The position numbers and the translations under genes were made by a program. A model generated the notes under the pieces. That model worked only from the letters and a program-made list of their open reading frames with translations, had not been told where the DNA came from and ran no database searches. From UBA1479 sp963976055 (lineage in GTDB: Bacteria; Pseudomonadota; Alphaproteobacteria; Rhodospirillales; Casp-alpha2): a stretch of 64,000 bases of DNA. This document shows, in pieces, positions 18,276 through 26,576 of the stretch. The DNA lies in assembly GCA_963976055.1 (NCBI GenBank), contig CAXBJB010000004.1:62001-126000 (forward strand), in the 5' to 3' direction. The stretch's first letter is position 1; the number at the start of each line of letters is the position of its first letter.

Positions 18276-18569
18276 TCATTTGTCCGGTGCCGGAGTGTCC
18301 GACAGTTCCTCGTCGAAGCCGTCCTCGACCAGGGCGGCCAGGGCCTCCAGCGCGGCCGCGTTGCCGTCGCCGTTGCAGGCGATTTCGATCTCCGTGCCGG
18401 GGGCGGCGGCCAGCATCATCAGCCCCATGATCGAACGCCCGCCCACGGTCTGGCCGTCCTTGGAGACCAGAACCTCGGCCTCGAACTCGCCCGCCAGCTT
18501 GGCGAACTTGGCGGCGGCACGGGCGTGCAGGCCGCGCATGTTGACGATGGTGACGGTACGCGACGGCAT
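18276..18569 (-). CDS. ptsH: HPr phosphocarrier protein
   Basis: HPr of 97 residues, slightly long for the family because of an acidic C-terminal tail. His15 in RGLHARAAAKF accepts phosphate from enzyme I, and Ser46 in GGRSIMGLM is the site used by HPr kinase/phosphorylase, whose gene is 1.5 kb upstream in the same direction. Both regulatory residues are therefore present. It lies between the EIIA gene and ptsI with spacers of about 20 bp. Confidence 0.95.
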   Translation of the reverse strand: MPSRTVTIVNMRGLHARAAAKFAKLAGEFEAEVLVSKDGQTVGGRSIMGLMMLAAAPGTEIEIACNGDGNAAALEALAALVEDGFDEELSDTPAPDK

Positions 18570-18590
18570 AATAATCCCCAGCGCCCGGCG

Positions 18591-19007
18591 CTAGCGCGCT
18601 TCCTGGGTCAGCAGGCGCGAGGCGATGTTGATGTATTTGCGGCCCGCTTCCTGGGCCGCCTCGACGGCCTTGGCCAGGGGTTCGGTCTTGCGCACGCTGG
18701 CCAGCTTGACCAGCATGGGCAGGTTGATCCCGGCGATGACCTCGACATTGGCGCGATCGAGGATGGAAATCGCCAGGTTCGACGGCGTGCCGCCGAACAT
18801 GTCGGTCAGCACCACCACGCCTTCGCCCGATTCGACCTGCTCGACCCGCTCCATGATCTCGGCGCGGCGTTCCTCCATGTCGTCCTCGGGTCCGATGCAC
18901 ACGGCGGCCACGTCGGGCTGCGGCCCGACCACGTGTTCCAGGGCGGAAATCATTTCCGTCGCCAGATTGCCGTGGGTTACGACGACCAATCCGATCATGA
19001 CAGGCAT
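18591..19007 (-). CDS. PTS EIIA component, mannose/fructose (EIIA-Man) family
   Basis: Cytoplasmic EIIA-Man-type protein of 138 residues. The phosphorylatable His12 is in VVVTHGNLA, and LTDMFGGTPSN is the family's second conserved block. It is the only EII-type protein in view, with no EIIB, EIIC or EIID genes. This matches the alphaproteobacterial incomplete PTS, in which EIIA acts as a signalling protein instead of importing sugar. The 101-bp gap to rapZ could carry a separate promoter. Confidence 0.92.
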   Translation of the reverse strand: MPVMIGLVVVTHGNLATEMISALEHVVGPQPDVAAVCIGPEDDMEERRAEIMERVEQVESGEGVVVLTDMFGGTPSNLAISILDRANVEVIAGINLPMLVKLASVRKTEPLAKAVEAAQEAGRKYINIASRLLTQEAR

Positions 19008-19108
19008 TCCATCATTCGTGTGTGTCCCTCAAGAAGTAGCGGCTCCCCGGCCGGCGGCTTATTCGGTCCGCTTCGGTATCTTTCCGGAAAGGGATATTGG
19101 TACGAATC

Positions 19109-19996
19109 TCATCGTTTGTCCAAGTCGCGATGGCGCACTCGCGCCTTTTCTCCTTGGTTGTCCAGCCAGGCGCCCAGGCGCTCGGCGACATAGACGGAGC
19201 GGTGGCGCCCGCCGGTGCAGCCGACGGCGATGGTCAGATAACTTTTTCCCTCGGCCGCATAGCGCGGCAGCAGCGGCCCCAAAAGCGCCGTCAGATGGCC
19301 GAAGAATTCGTCGAATCCGGGGTCGCCGGCGACATGCTGGCCGACCTTTTCGTCCAGGCCGGTCAGGGGCCTGAGGTCCAGGTCGTAATGGGGGTTTTTC
19401 AGGAACCGCACGTCGAATACCAGGTCGGCGTCGCGCGGCACGCCGTTCTTATAGGAAAAGGAGACCACGAACACGGGCAGGCCCGGGTCGCCCTGAACGG
19501 CGAAGTGGTCTTCCATGGCCGCCTTTTGCGCGCCCAGCGACATGTCGGAGGTATCCATCACCACGTCGGCCTGTTCGCGCACGGGGGCCAGCAGGGTGCG
19601 TTCCTGGCGGATGCCGTCGGCCACGGGCCGGTCGATGGCCAGCGGATGGCGGCGCCGGGTTTCCGCATATCGGCGGGTCAGCACCTGATCGTCGCAGTCC
19701 ATGAACAGGACCTTGACGTCGACATCGGCGCGCGCGCGCAGTTCCGCGACCTGTTCCAAAAACGCCTCGGCCCCGAACTCGCGGGTGCGGATGTCGACGC
19801 CGGCGGCGATGGGATGAGGAAACGCGCCGGGCGCGACCAGCCGGCCCATCAAGGACAACGGCAGGTTGTCGACGGCCTCGAACCCCATGTCCTCGAGCGC
19901 CTTGAGGGCCGATGACTTGCCCGCCCCCGACACCCCGGTGACCAGCACCAGGGGGAGTTTCCCGCCGGCCGGGAGTTGTTCGGCGTCGGACGTCAT
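19109..19996 (-). CDS. rapZ: RapZ, RNase adapter / nucleotide-binding protein
   Basis: Protein of 295 residues with an N-terminal P-loop GVSGAGKS (21-28) and a C-terminal domain marked by FSYKNGVPRDADLVFDVR and GCTGGRHRSVY. In enterobacteria RapZ binds sRNAs and controls glucosamine-6-phosphate synthase; in alphaproteobacteria its gene sits in the hprK-PTS cluster, as here. The ATG at 19996 overlaps the hprK stop (ATGA). The open frame extends to 20665, but the upstream part is a shadow across hprK. Confidence 0.93.
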   Translation of the reverse strand: MTSDAEQLPAGGKLPLVLVTGVSGAGKSSALKALEDMGFEAVDNLPLSLMGRLVAPGAFPHPIAAGVDIRTREFGAEAFLEQVAELRARADVDVKVLFMDCDDQVLTRRYAETRRRHPLAIDRPVADGIRQERTLLAPVREQADVVMDTSDMSLGAQKAAMEDHFAVQGDPGLPVFVVSFSYKNGVPRDADLVFDVRFLKNPHYDLDLRPLTGLDEKVGQHVAGDPGFDEFFGHLTALLGPLLPRYAAEGKSYLTIAVGCTGGRHRSVYVAERLGAWLDNQGEKARVRHRDLDKR

Positions 19997-20487
19997 GGCT
20001 GTTCCCCGATCCGTCCGACGACGGCATCGGCGTCGCTTTCCTGGGAATCCCAGGGCAGGCGGCGCAGGGCCAGGCGGATCTTGGCGGGGGCCGAGGCCTC
20101 GAACGGGGCCAGGCGGATGAAGGGAATGTCCAGGTCCAGGATCGGGGTCGTCACGACCTCGGGCAGGCGCTCGACCAGGGGTGGGGCGACCAGGTCGCAG
20201 ACCAGGGCAATGGCAATTTCGTCCAGGGCCTTCATGGGCAGGATGCCGACGCCGCGCACTTCCAACAGGCCCTTCAGCGGCCCGGGCGCCCGAGCCCAGA
20301 CACGGCCGGCCCGCAGGGTCAGGTCGACTCGGTCGTCGGCAACCAGACGGGGGCCGTCGGCGCCGCCGCCGTCGATCAGACGCAGAGCCAAATCCGACTT
20401 CCCCGCCCCCGACGGGCCGCGCAGCAGAACGCCGACGCCGCCGATGGCGACGCAGGTGGCGTGGACTTGTTCGTGGACCATCCGCAT
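19993..20487 (-). CDS. hprK: HPr kinase/phosphorylase, short alphaproteobacterial form
   Basis: Kinase-domain-only HPrK of about 164 residues. The P-loop GPSGAGKS lies near residue 24, with VADDRVDL and the signature LEVRGVGILPMKAL after it. Gram-positive HPrK is roughly 310 residues because of an N-terminal domain that is absent here, as in other alphaproteobacteria. It should phosphorylate HPr at Ser46. Start codons at 20487 and 20481 are both possible; neither has a strong Shine-Dalgarno. Its stop overlaps the rapZ start by 4 bp. Confidence 0.9.
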   Translation of the reverse strand: MRMVHEQVHATCVAIGGVGVLLRGPSGAGKSDLALRLIDGGGADGPRLVADDRVDLTLRAGRVWARAPGPLKGLLEVRGVGILPMKALDEIAIALVCDLVAPPLVERLPEVVTTPILDLDIPFIRLAPFEASAPAKIRLALRRLPWDSQESDADAVVGRIGEQP

Positions 20488-20703
20488 AAGCGGGGAGGGT
20501 GGAATGGCTGGTCGGTCCTGTCCAGCCAATTCTTGAGGCTGAACCGTGACTTCCGGCGACGGCGGCGCATTTTTTGTCCCGGTTTTTTGCAAACCGCCCG
20601 CGCGCGGGAAAAATTCGCCATGCCCCCGTGGACGGGTCCGTTTCCCTGCGCCATGCTGCGGGCAAGCGGGGGCACCGCAGAACCTCATGGGAGGACAGAC
20701 CAC

Positions 20704-21495
20704 ATGGATTTCGAACTGACAGGCAAGACCGCCTTCGTCACCGGCGGCTCGCGCGGCATCGGCCGCGCCATCGCGCTGACTCTGGCCCGGCAGGGGGCCA
20801 ACATCGCGCTGTGCGGGCGCACGCCGGACAGCCTTGAGGCGACGGCGGCGGACATCCGGGGGCTCGGGGTCGAGGCCTGGCCGTTTCAGGCCGACGTGTC
20901 GAAGCTGGAGGACGTGGAACGCTTTGCCGACCAGGCCCTGGCGGCGGCCGGCGGCATCGACATCCTGGTCAACAACGCCGTGACCTCGACCGCCGCTCCA
21001 TTCGACGAGCAGACGGACGAATTGTTCCGCTATCACATCGATGTCAAGCTGATGGCCTATATCCGCCTGGCGCGCATCCTGCTGCCGCGCATGGAGGCAA
21101 AGGGCTGGGGCCGCATCGTCAACATCGGCGGCATGACGGCGCGCATCGTCGCCCCCCTGCGGGTGACCAACGGCGTGGTTAATGCCGGCGTCGCCAACTT
21201 CACCAAGCAACTGGCAACCCGCGCCGCCAAGGGCGGGGTGACCATCAACTGCGTGCATCCCGGCTTCACGGCGACGGAGCGGGTCATGCAGATATTCCAA
21301 CGCGAAGCCGACGACGCGGGCATCCCCCTGAAGGACGCCATGGCCAAGCGCGAACAGGAAATCCCCATGGGCCGGCTGGTGGCACCGGAGGACATGGCGA
21401 ACGCGGTCCTGTTCTTCTGTTCGCCGATGGCGGGGATGGTCACGGGCCAGTGCATCGCCGTCGACGGCGGATCGGGCGAATCGGTTAATTACTGA
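20704..21495 (+). CDS. SDR-fold protein lacking the Ser/Tyr/Lys catalytic triad
   Basis: Protein of 263 residues with a classical SDR nucleotide motif TGGSRGIG (residues 13-20), NNAVTS and a C-terminal VTGQCIAVDGGSG. The catalytic segment is unusual. Where YxxxK is expected the sequence is NGVVN (156-160), so both Tyr and Lys are Asn. The preceding NIGGM segment also lacks the usual Ser. Cofactor binding looks intact but normal SDR catalysis does not. The ATG at 20704 has GGGAGGA upstream; longer upstream reading is spurious. A methyltransferase gene follows after 28 bp. Confidence 0.8.
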   Translation: MDFELTGKTAFVTGGSRGIGRAIALTLARQGANIALCGRTPDSLEATAADIRGLGVEAWPFQADVSKLEDVERFADQALAAAGGIDILVNNAVTSTAAPFDEQTDELFRYHIDVKLMAYIRLARILLPRMEAKGWGRIVNIGGMTARIVAPLRVTNGVVNAGVANFTKQLATRAAKGGVTINCVHPGFTATERVMQIFQREADDAGIPLKDAMAKREQEIPMGRLVAPEDMANAVLFFCSPMAGMVTGQCIAVDGGSGESVNY

Positions 21496-21523
21496 CGGCA
21501 GCCAAGAGGGTATAAGGGCGGCC

Positions 21524-22456
21524 ATGACCGCCAAATGCCCCGTCTGTTCCGGCCCCGGCGCCGTGGTTCGCCGCCTTGACGCGGCCGAGATCGCGCGCGG
21601 GCTCGCGGCCGTGTTCGGCGTGTCCCCGCCCACGGGTGCCGTGCCCGGCGATTACGACATCGTACGCTGCGCCGACTGCGCCCTGGTCTATGCGGACCCC
21701 ATGCGGGCGGGGGGGGGCGTGCTCTACGACTGGCTGACCTCGTTCCCCAAGTATCACGCCCAGGGCCGCTGGGAATGGGCGCGCATCAAGGACGTGCTGG
21801 CGGCCGAGGCGCGTCCCTTGCGCCTGCTGGAACTGGGCGCCGGGCAGGGCGATTTCCTGGAAACGCTGAAGGATCTGCCCCGGGTCACGGCCCAGGGCAT
21901 CGACCTGTCGGACAGTTCGGTCAGGAAGGCACAGGCGCGGGGTCTCGACGTGCGCCGCGAATCGCTGGAGCAGGTCATCGTCGAGGCCGCCGGCACCTAC
22001 GACGCCGTGGTCCTCAGTCATGTGCTCGAACATGTCGCGACGCCGGGGGCCCTCATGGGCGCCGTGCGCAATCTGCTGGCGCCGCAAGGCCGCATCCTGT
22101 TTTCCGTGCCCTATTCGCCGATGAGCCGCGAATATCTGCATGACGACGTCATGAACCTGCCGCCCCACCACATGACGCGGTGGAACATTTCGGCGCTCGA
22201 AGGATTGGCGCGGGTCACCGGGCTCGACTTGGAGACCTGGATGCCCAAGGCCAAGGCGCCCTGGAAGCGGGCGCTCAAGCATACCTGCGACAAGGTTCGG
22301 GGCGAAGGCCGGGTCCGCGGTCTCGCCCGCCTGCCGGTGGTGCTCGCCAACTGGGGCGAATTCCGCCGCATCCTGGCCGATCATCGGAACCGCGAACGGG
22401 TCAGCGGGCAAATGGCGGCGGACACCATCCTGGTCAGCCTCAATAAGGAAACCTAG
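21524..22456 (+). CDS. Class I SAM-dependent methyltransferase with N-terminal cysteine motifs
   Basis: Protein of 310 residues. The N-terminus carries CPVC and, about 45 residues later, CADC, a pattern often seen as a zinc-binding head on such methyltransferases. SAM-binding motif I is LLELGAGQGDF, and VVLSHVLEHVATPGALM is a typical downstream block. PPHHMTRWN recalls sugar or lipid methyltransferases that act on glycan biosynthesis, but the substrate is not determinable. It follows the SDR-like gene on the same strand and is probably co-transcribed. A palindromic repeat lies just after the stop. Confidence 0.8.
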   Translation: MTAKCPVCSGPGAVVRRLDAAEIARGLAAVFGVSPPTGAVPGDYDIVRCADCALVYADPMRAGGGVLYDWLTSFPKYHAQGRWEWARIKDVLAAEARPLRLLELGAGQGDFLETLKDLPRVTAQGIDLSDSSVRKAQARGLDVRRESLEQVIVEAAGTYDAVVLSHVLEHVATPGALMGAVRNLLAPQGRILFSVPYSPMSREYLHDDVMNLPPHHMTRWNISALEGLARVTGLDLETWMPKAKAPWKRALKHTCDKVRGEGRVRGLARLPVVLANWGEFRRILADHRNRERVSGQMAADTILVSLNKET

Positions 22457-22460
22457 CTTC

Positions 22461-22527
22461 TTCTCACTGCCTCATTGTCTCTGTGGTTTTCTGGTTTTGA
22501 ACCACTGAGACACAGAGACGGTGAGAA
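22461..22527. repeat. Palindromic intergenic repeat, copy 2
   Basis: Inverted repeat with 28-bp arms (22461-22488 and 22500-22527), 23 of 28 matching, and an 11-base loop. Its left arm matches the reverse complement of the right arm of the element at 15716-15783 at 24 of 26 positions. The two are therefore members of one family. This copy lies between the convergent methyltransferase and chvG genes and may also serve as a terminator hairpin. Confidence 0.8.
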
Positions 22528-22562
22528 GTAAGGATGAGATCTTTGGGTTTCCGCCTGCGCGT

Positions 22563-24272
22563 CTACGCGGCGGGCAGGGAGACGGTGAAGCGGGCGCCTA
22601 AAACCTTACCATCCGCGCCCAGGCGGTTGGACGCCCGGATGGTGCCGTCGTGGGCATCGACGATCTGCTGCGAGATCGACAGGCCCAGGCCCGAATGGGT
22701 GCCGAACTTTTCGCCCTGCGGGCGTTCCGTATAGAAGCGCTGGAAGATCGCTTCTTCCTTGCCGGGCGGGATGCCGGGGCCTTCGTCGTCGATGGTGACG
22801 GTCACGGTCTTGCGCTCGCGCGACGCGGTGATGCGGAGGGCGCCGCCCGGCGGGCTGAAGGTGATGGCATTGGCGATCAGGTTGCGGAACACCTGGACCA
22901 GGCGGCCTTCCATGCCCTGCACCACCAGCTTCTCGCCGTCCATGATCTCCAACACCAGTTTCGGCCCGCCGTCCGCCACCGTCGTCGCGTGGACGTCGGC
23001 CAGGGTCGACAGCATGCCGGCCAGGTCGACCGGCTCGCGGTGCGAGCGCGACAGTTCCGCATCCAGGCGGGACGCGTCGGAAATGTCGGAGATCAGACGA
23101 TCCAGGCGGCTGACGTCGTCCTGAATGATCGACATCAGCTTGCGTTGCTGATCCACGTCCTTGATCCGGGCCGCGGTCTCGACCGCGCTGCGCAGGCTGG
23201 TCAGCGGGTTCTTGATCTCATGCGCCACGTCGGCGGCGAACCGCTCGATCGCGTCCATGCGGGTCCATAGCGCCGCCGTCATGCCGCGCAGCGCATGGGA
23301 CAGGTCGCCGATTTCGTCGTTGCGGGTGGTGAAATCGGGGATTTCCTCTTCGCGGCTGTGGTCGCGGCGCACGCGGTCGGCGGCGGCGGCCAGGCGTTTC
23401 ACGGGCCGCGCGATGGTGCGCGCCAGATAGATCGACAGGAACGTGGTGATGGCGATGGCGACGCCGAAGATCTTGAGAATATCCAGCCGCACGTCCAGCA
23501 ACGCGTTGTCGATGCTGGCCGACGGCTTGGTCAGCATCAGCGCGCCCAGGATGCGTTTGTAACGCTGCACGGGCACGGCGACGGACAGCATCATGCTGTC
23601 CTGGGAATAGGCGCGCACGATCCTGCTGTCGTCACCCATGAGGGCGGACATGACCTCGGGATAGTCGGCCGCCGAAGGCTCCGGAATTTCCCGGTAATGG
23701 CTGAGCGGCAGGGTCCCCGGCAGCCAGCGGGTGAGGCGGTCGTAGATGTCGAACATGGCGTCGGCGGCACCGCCCTCGTCCTTGCCCGGTGGCGGCAGCT
23801 GTTCGACCTCCACCGCCTGACGGGTCTTGCCGAAATAGCGCGAGTCGGCGGCCAGTTCGCCGGCCCGGTTGAACAAGCGCGCGCGCGTGCCCGTGGCCTC
23901 GACCAGCCGGCGCAGCATCTGGTTGCGGATGTTGGTGGCGACCTGCTGTTCCGACGATTGGTCCAGATGCATGGCCCCTTCGGCCAGGGCCACGGCGAAC
24001 AGCTGCGCCTGGGTGCGCAAGGCCGACAGTTCGGCGCGAATCAGGCTTTGCCGGTAATCCCCCAGGTACAGCACCCCGGCCACCAGGATCGACAGGGCCA
24101 GCATGTTGATGGCCAGGATATGCACGGAAATGGGCGAGATCAGGCGCCGCTTGCGCTGCCGCTCGCCGCTGCGCGGGGCGTCTTCCGCCGGCGCGGCGGA
24201 CGCCATGCCGCTGCCTGCCGGGGTCTTCGGCGCGGTCTGGCCGTTCTCGGGATAGGTTCCGTCCTTGGCCAT
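22563..24272 (-). CDS. chvG: ChvG-type sensor histidine kinase
   Basis: Membrane histidine kinase of 569 residues. A charged N-terminal tail is followed by a first membrane helix (about 49-70), a periplasmic domain, a second helix (about 266-283) and a HAMP region. The H-box DVAHEIKNPLTSL has His351, and the ATPase domain shows NLIANAITFSPPGG and DDEGPGIPP. In alphaproteobacteria ChvG (ExoS) senses acid and envelope conditions. The ATG at 24272 has GAGGGGG upstream; the earlier open frame runs into chvI antiparallel noise. It lies 58 bp after chvI. Confidence 0.93.
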   Translation of the reverse strand: MAKDGTYPENGQTAPKTPAGSGMASAAPAEDAPRSGERQRKRRLISPISVHILAINMLALSILVAGVLYLGDYRQSLIRAELSALRTQAQLFAVALAEGAMHLDQSSEQQVATNIRNQMLRRLVEATGTRARLFNRAGELAADSRYFGKTRQAVEVEQLPPPGKDEGGAADAMFDIYDRLTRWLPGTLPLSHYREIPEPSAADYPEVMSALMGDDSRIVRAYSQDSMMLSVAVPVQRYKRILGALMLTKPSASIDNALLDVRLDILKIFGVAIAITTFLSIYLARTIARPVKRLAAAADRVRRDHSREEEIPDFTTRNDEIGDLSHALRGMTAALWTRMDAIERFAADVAHEIKNPLTSLRSAVETAARIKDVDQQRKLMSIIQDDVSRLDRLISDISDASRLDAELSRSHREPVDLAGMLSTLADVHATTVADGGPKLVLEIMDGEKLVVQGMEGRLVQVFRNLIANAITFSPPGGALRITASRERKTVTVTIDDEGPGIPPGKEEAIFQRFYTERPQGEKFGTHSGLGLSISQQIVDAHDGTIRASNRLGADGKVLGARFTVSLPAA

Positions 24273-24330
24273 GGGCCCCCTCAAGCCCCGGAACAGGGCG
24301 GCAAACGCGGCGACCGGCGCGATGTGCAAG

Positions 24331-25023
24331 CTATTCCGCCTTGTAGCGGTAGCCGATGCCGTACAGCGTCTCGATCTCCGAGAACGCCTCGTCGACGGCG
24401 CGGAACTTGCGGCGCAGCCGCTTGATGTGGCTGTCGATGGTGCGGTCATCGACATAGATATTCTCGCCATAGGCGGCGTCAATCAACTGGTCGCGGTTTT
24501 TCACATGGCCGGGGCGGCGGGCCAGGGCCTCGACGATCAGGAATTCGGTGACGGTCAGGTTCACCTCCTTGCCTTTCCATGTGCAAAGATGGCGGCTGGG
24601 GTCGAGCACCAACTCGCCCCGGCGCACCACGTCCTTGGAATCGGGCTCCTTGCCCTCCAACTCGCGGCGGCGCAGCACGGCGCGGATGCGCTCGATCAAC
24701 AGGCGCTGGGAAAACGGCTTCTTGATGTAGTCGTCGGCCCCCATGCGGAGCCCCACGACCTCATCGACCTCGTCGTCCTTGGAGGTCAGGAAAATCACCG
24801 GCAGGTTGTCGCGCTCGCGGATGCGGGACAACAGCTCCATACCGTCCATGCGCGGCATCTTGATATCGAGCACGGCCAGGTCCACGGGGGCGCGGCCGAG
24901 GCCCTCCAGGGCCTCGGCCCCGTCGGAATAGGTGGTGACGGTGTAGCCTTCCGCCTCGAGCGCCATGGACACGGAAGTCAGGATGTTTTGATCGTCGTCG
25001 ACCAGGGCGATGGAACTGGGCAT
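24331..25023 (-). CDS. chvI: ChvI-type response regulator (OmpR family)
   Basis: Response regulator of 230 residues, partner of ChvG. The receiver domain has the acidic pair DD at 9-10, phosphoacceptor Asp53 in AVLDIKMPRMDG and Lys in FLTSKDD. The C-terminal winged helix ends in DDRTIDSHIKRLRRKFR and TLYGIGYRYK. The ATG at 25023 has AAGGAG upstream. In homologous clusters chvI lies next to pckA, whose gene is here 2.6 kb away beyond the cobalt-transporter operon. A possible promoter on the minus strand (TTGGTC, 18 bp, TTAAAA) lies about 130 bp upstream. Confidence 0.95.
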   Translation of the reverse strand: MPSSIALVDDDQNILTSVSMALEAEGYTVTTYSDGAEALEGLGRAPVDLAVLDIKMPRMDGMELLSRIRERDNLPVIFLTSKDDEVDEVVGLRMGADDYIKKPFSQRLLIERIRAVLRRRELEGKEPDSKDVVRRGELVLDPSRHLCTWKGKEVNLTVTEFLIVEALARRPGHVKNRDQLIDAAYGENIYVDDRTIDSHIKRLRRKFRAVDEAFSEIETLYGIGYRYKAE

Positions 25024-25228
25024 GGAAATCTCCTTGCGGGTCGCCGGCGGGGGCATCGGTCGGCCCGTCGGGCGGCGAATGGCGATACGCCGGATTTGCC
25101 ATAAGGCTGATCCGGCGGAAGGCCACTCTCGTCCGCCTTTATGGCAGAATTTTAACGCGAATGGGGCGTCTTTGACCAATCCCAAGGGGGAAATAAGGCA
25201 AAACCGGCGGCAGGATGGCCGCAATCCG

Positions 25229-25258
25229 TTGACCGCCGCCGCCCTTGTTCCCTATAGT
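25229..25258 (+). promoter_or_regulatory. Predicted sigma70-type promoter of the cbtBA operon
   Basis: TTGACC (25229-25234) and TATAGT (25253-25258) are separated by 18 bp. The expected transcription start falls at the first bases of the cobalamin riboswitch, which supports both calls. Confidence 0.7.
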
Positions 25259-25261
25259 CCG

Positions 25262-25490
25262 CCCAGGTGGTTCCCCGATCAAGGGCATGAGGCCCCGGGG
25301 CTAAGAGGGAACACGGAACGGAGCAGACCCAATTCGGGGGCTCCCGCGCCGTGGCTGCCCCCGCAACTGTGAGTGGCGAGTACCGTTCACCGTCGCGCCA
25401 CTGGACGCCGAGTTCTTCCGCGAGGAAGGCTTCTGCGCCCGGGAAGGCCGGACGGTACGACGACCCACAAGCCAGGAGACCTGCCACCTG
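25262..25490 (+). promoter_or_regulatory. Cobalamin (adenosylcobalamin) riboswitch
   Basis: The stretch contains the ordered landmarks of a B12 riboswitch: AGGTGGTTCC near 25264, TAAGAGGGAACACGG near 25302, GTGGCTGCCCCCGCAACTGT near 25351, GGGAAGGC near 25441 and the B12 box ending ACAAGCCAGGAGACCTGCC near 25467-25485. Between it and cbtB lie short GC-rich inverted repeats (for example GGAC/GTCC near 25508) that could be the expression platform. The 563-bp chvI-cbtB gap is largely this element plus the two divergent promoters. Confidence 0.95.
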
Positions 25491-25586
25491 TCACCGCGAT
25501 ACCCGAAGGACGGGGGTCCTGCAGGGGCGGTATGCCGCAGCGGTGAAACCTTAACGCGACGTTTTTGAAATCGGAGGTTTCACGCA

Positions 25587-25787
25587 ATGACTGTTCACAC
25601 TGAGACTGTTCACACTGAAAATACCCAACAGGCCGTTCACGCCACGGTTGCCGAGCGCGCCGCGCCGGCGGTGTTGGCCCTCATGTTCGGGGCGTTCCTG
25701 GTCTTCGGCACGGGCTTCGCCCATCCGCAAACCATCCACAACGCCGCCCACGACACGCGCCACGCGTTCTCCTTCCCCTGCCACTAA
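25587..25787 (+). CDS. cbtB: CbtB, small subunit of the cobalt transporter
   Basis: Small membrane protein of 66 residues. One hydrophobic segment (APAVLALMFGAFLVFGTGFA) is followed by a His-rich end, HNAAHDTRHAFSFPCH, characteristic of CbtB. With CbtA it forms a B12-regulated cobalt uptake system. The N-terminus contains an in-frame duplication (TVHTETVHTE). Its ATG follows CGGAGG, and cbtA starts 10 bp after its stop. The cobalamin riboswitch upstream confirms the assignment. Confidence 0.92.
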   Translation: MTVHTETVHTENTQQAVHATVAERAAPAVLALMFGAFLVFGTGFAHPQTIHNAAHDTRHAFSFPCH

Positions 25788-25797
25788 GGGGGCCATC

Positions 25798-26544
25798 ATG
25801 ACAGGACGTATTTTTGCGGTCGCGCTGCTGGCCGGGCTGGCGGCTGGGCTGGCCGTGTCCGTGGTGCAGCACTTCACGACCACGCCGATCATCCTCCACG
25901 CGGAGGAATTCGAAGGCAAACCCGCGGCCTCCCTGGGCGGGCACGCACAACTGGATTTGACGGCGCGCGGGCTGACCGGCGGGCGGCTTTACCTTGCCCA
26001 TGGGTCGGCCGACCATGGCTCGAACGCGGAAGCACAAGCCTGGTCGCCCGAGGACGGGCTGGAACGCACGCTGTTCACCACCCTTGCCAACGTGCTGACG
26101 GGCATCGGTTTCGCCCTGGTGCTGACGGCGGCGATGTTCATGCGCGGCCGGCCCGTCGACGGCCGGCAGGGCGTGATCTGGGGCGTCGCCGGGTTCGTGG
26201 TCGTGTCCCTGGCGCCGGCCTTGGGCCTGCCGCCCGAGGTGCCGGGGGCAATGGCGGCCGAGTTGACCGCCCGCCAGGGATGGTGGGCGCTTTGCGCCGC
26301 CCTGACGGCGGGGGGGCTGGGCCTGATGTTCCTCGGCGCCCAACGCTGGATGCCCTGGGCCGGGGCGGTGATGCTTGCCCTGCCTCATGTCCTGGGCGCC
26401 CCCCAGGCCGACGCCATGGGCGGGCCTGTGCCGCCGGAACTGGCGGCCCATTTCGTCGCCGCCTCCCTGGTCACGGCGGCGGCCTTCTGGGCCTTCCTCG
26501 GCTTTGCCACGGGAACCCTGGCCAAACGCTTCAAGCTGACTTGA
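25798..26544 (+). CDS. cbtA: CbtA, integral membrane cobalt transporter subunit
   Basis: Protein of 248 residues with about five hydrophobic segments. The first is IFAVALLAGLAAGLAVSVV; later ones include VLTGIGFALVLTAAMF, VIWGVAGFVVVSLAPAL and a C-terminal VTAAAFWAFLGFATG. This matches the CbtA family found behind B12 riboswitches. Internal blocks LPPEVPG and QRWMPWAGAVMLALPHVLGAP fit. The start at ATG 25798 has AAGGGGG upstream; frames reading in from 25648 are spurious. Confidence 0.9.
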   Translation: MTGRIFAVALLAGLAAGLAVSVVQHFTTTPIILHAEEFEGKPAASLGGHAQLDLTARGLTGGRLYLAHGSADHGSNAEAQAWSPEDGLERTLFTTLANVLTGIGFALVLTAAMFMRGRPVDGRQGVIWGVAGFVVVSLAPALGLPPEVPGAMAAELTARQGWWALCAALTAGGLGLMFLGAQRWMPWAGAVMLALPHVLGAPQADAMGGPVPPELAAHFVAASLVTAAAFWAFLGFATGTLAKRFKLT

Positions 26545-26576
26545 GCAACACCCTGCCTTCGGGCAGTCTTGAATGC

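Noticed and set aside
25152..25587. Short open frames on both strands across the chvI-cbtB gap
   Set aside because: The region is accounted for by promoter and cobalamin riboswitch elements, and the translations have no recognisable features.
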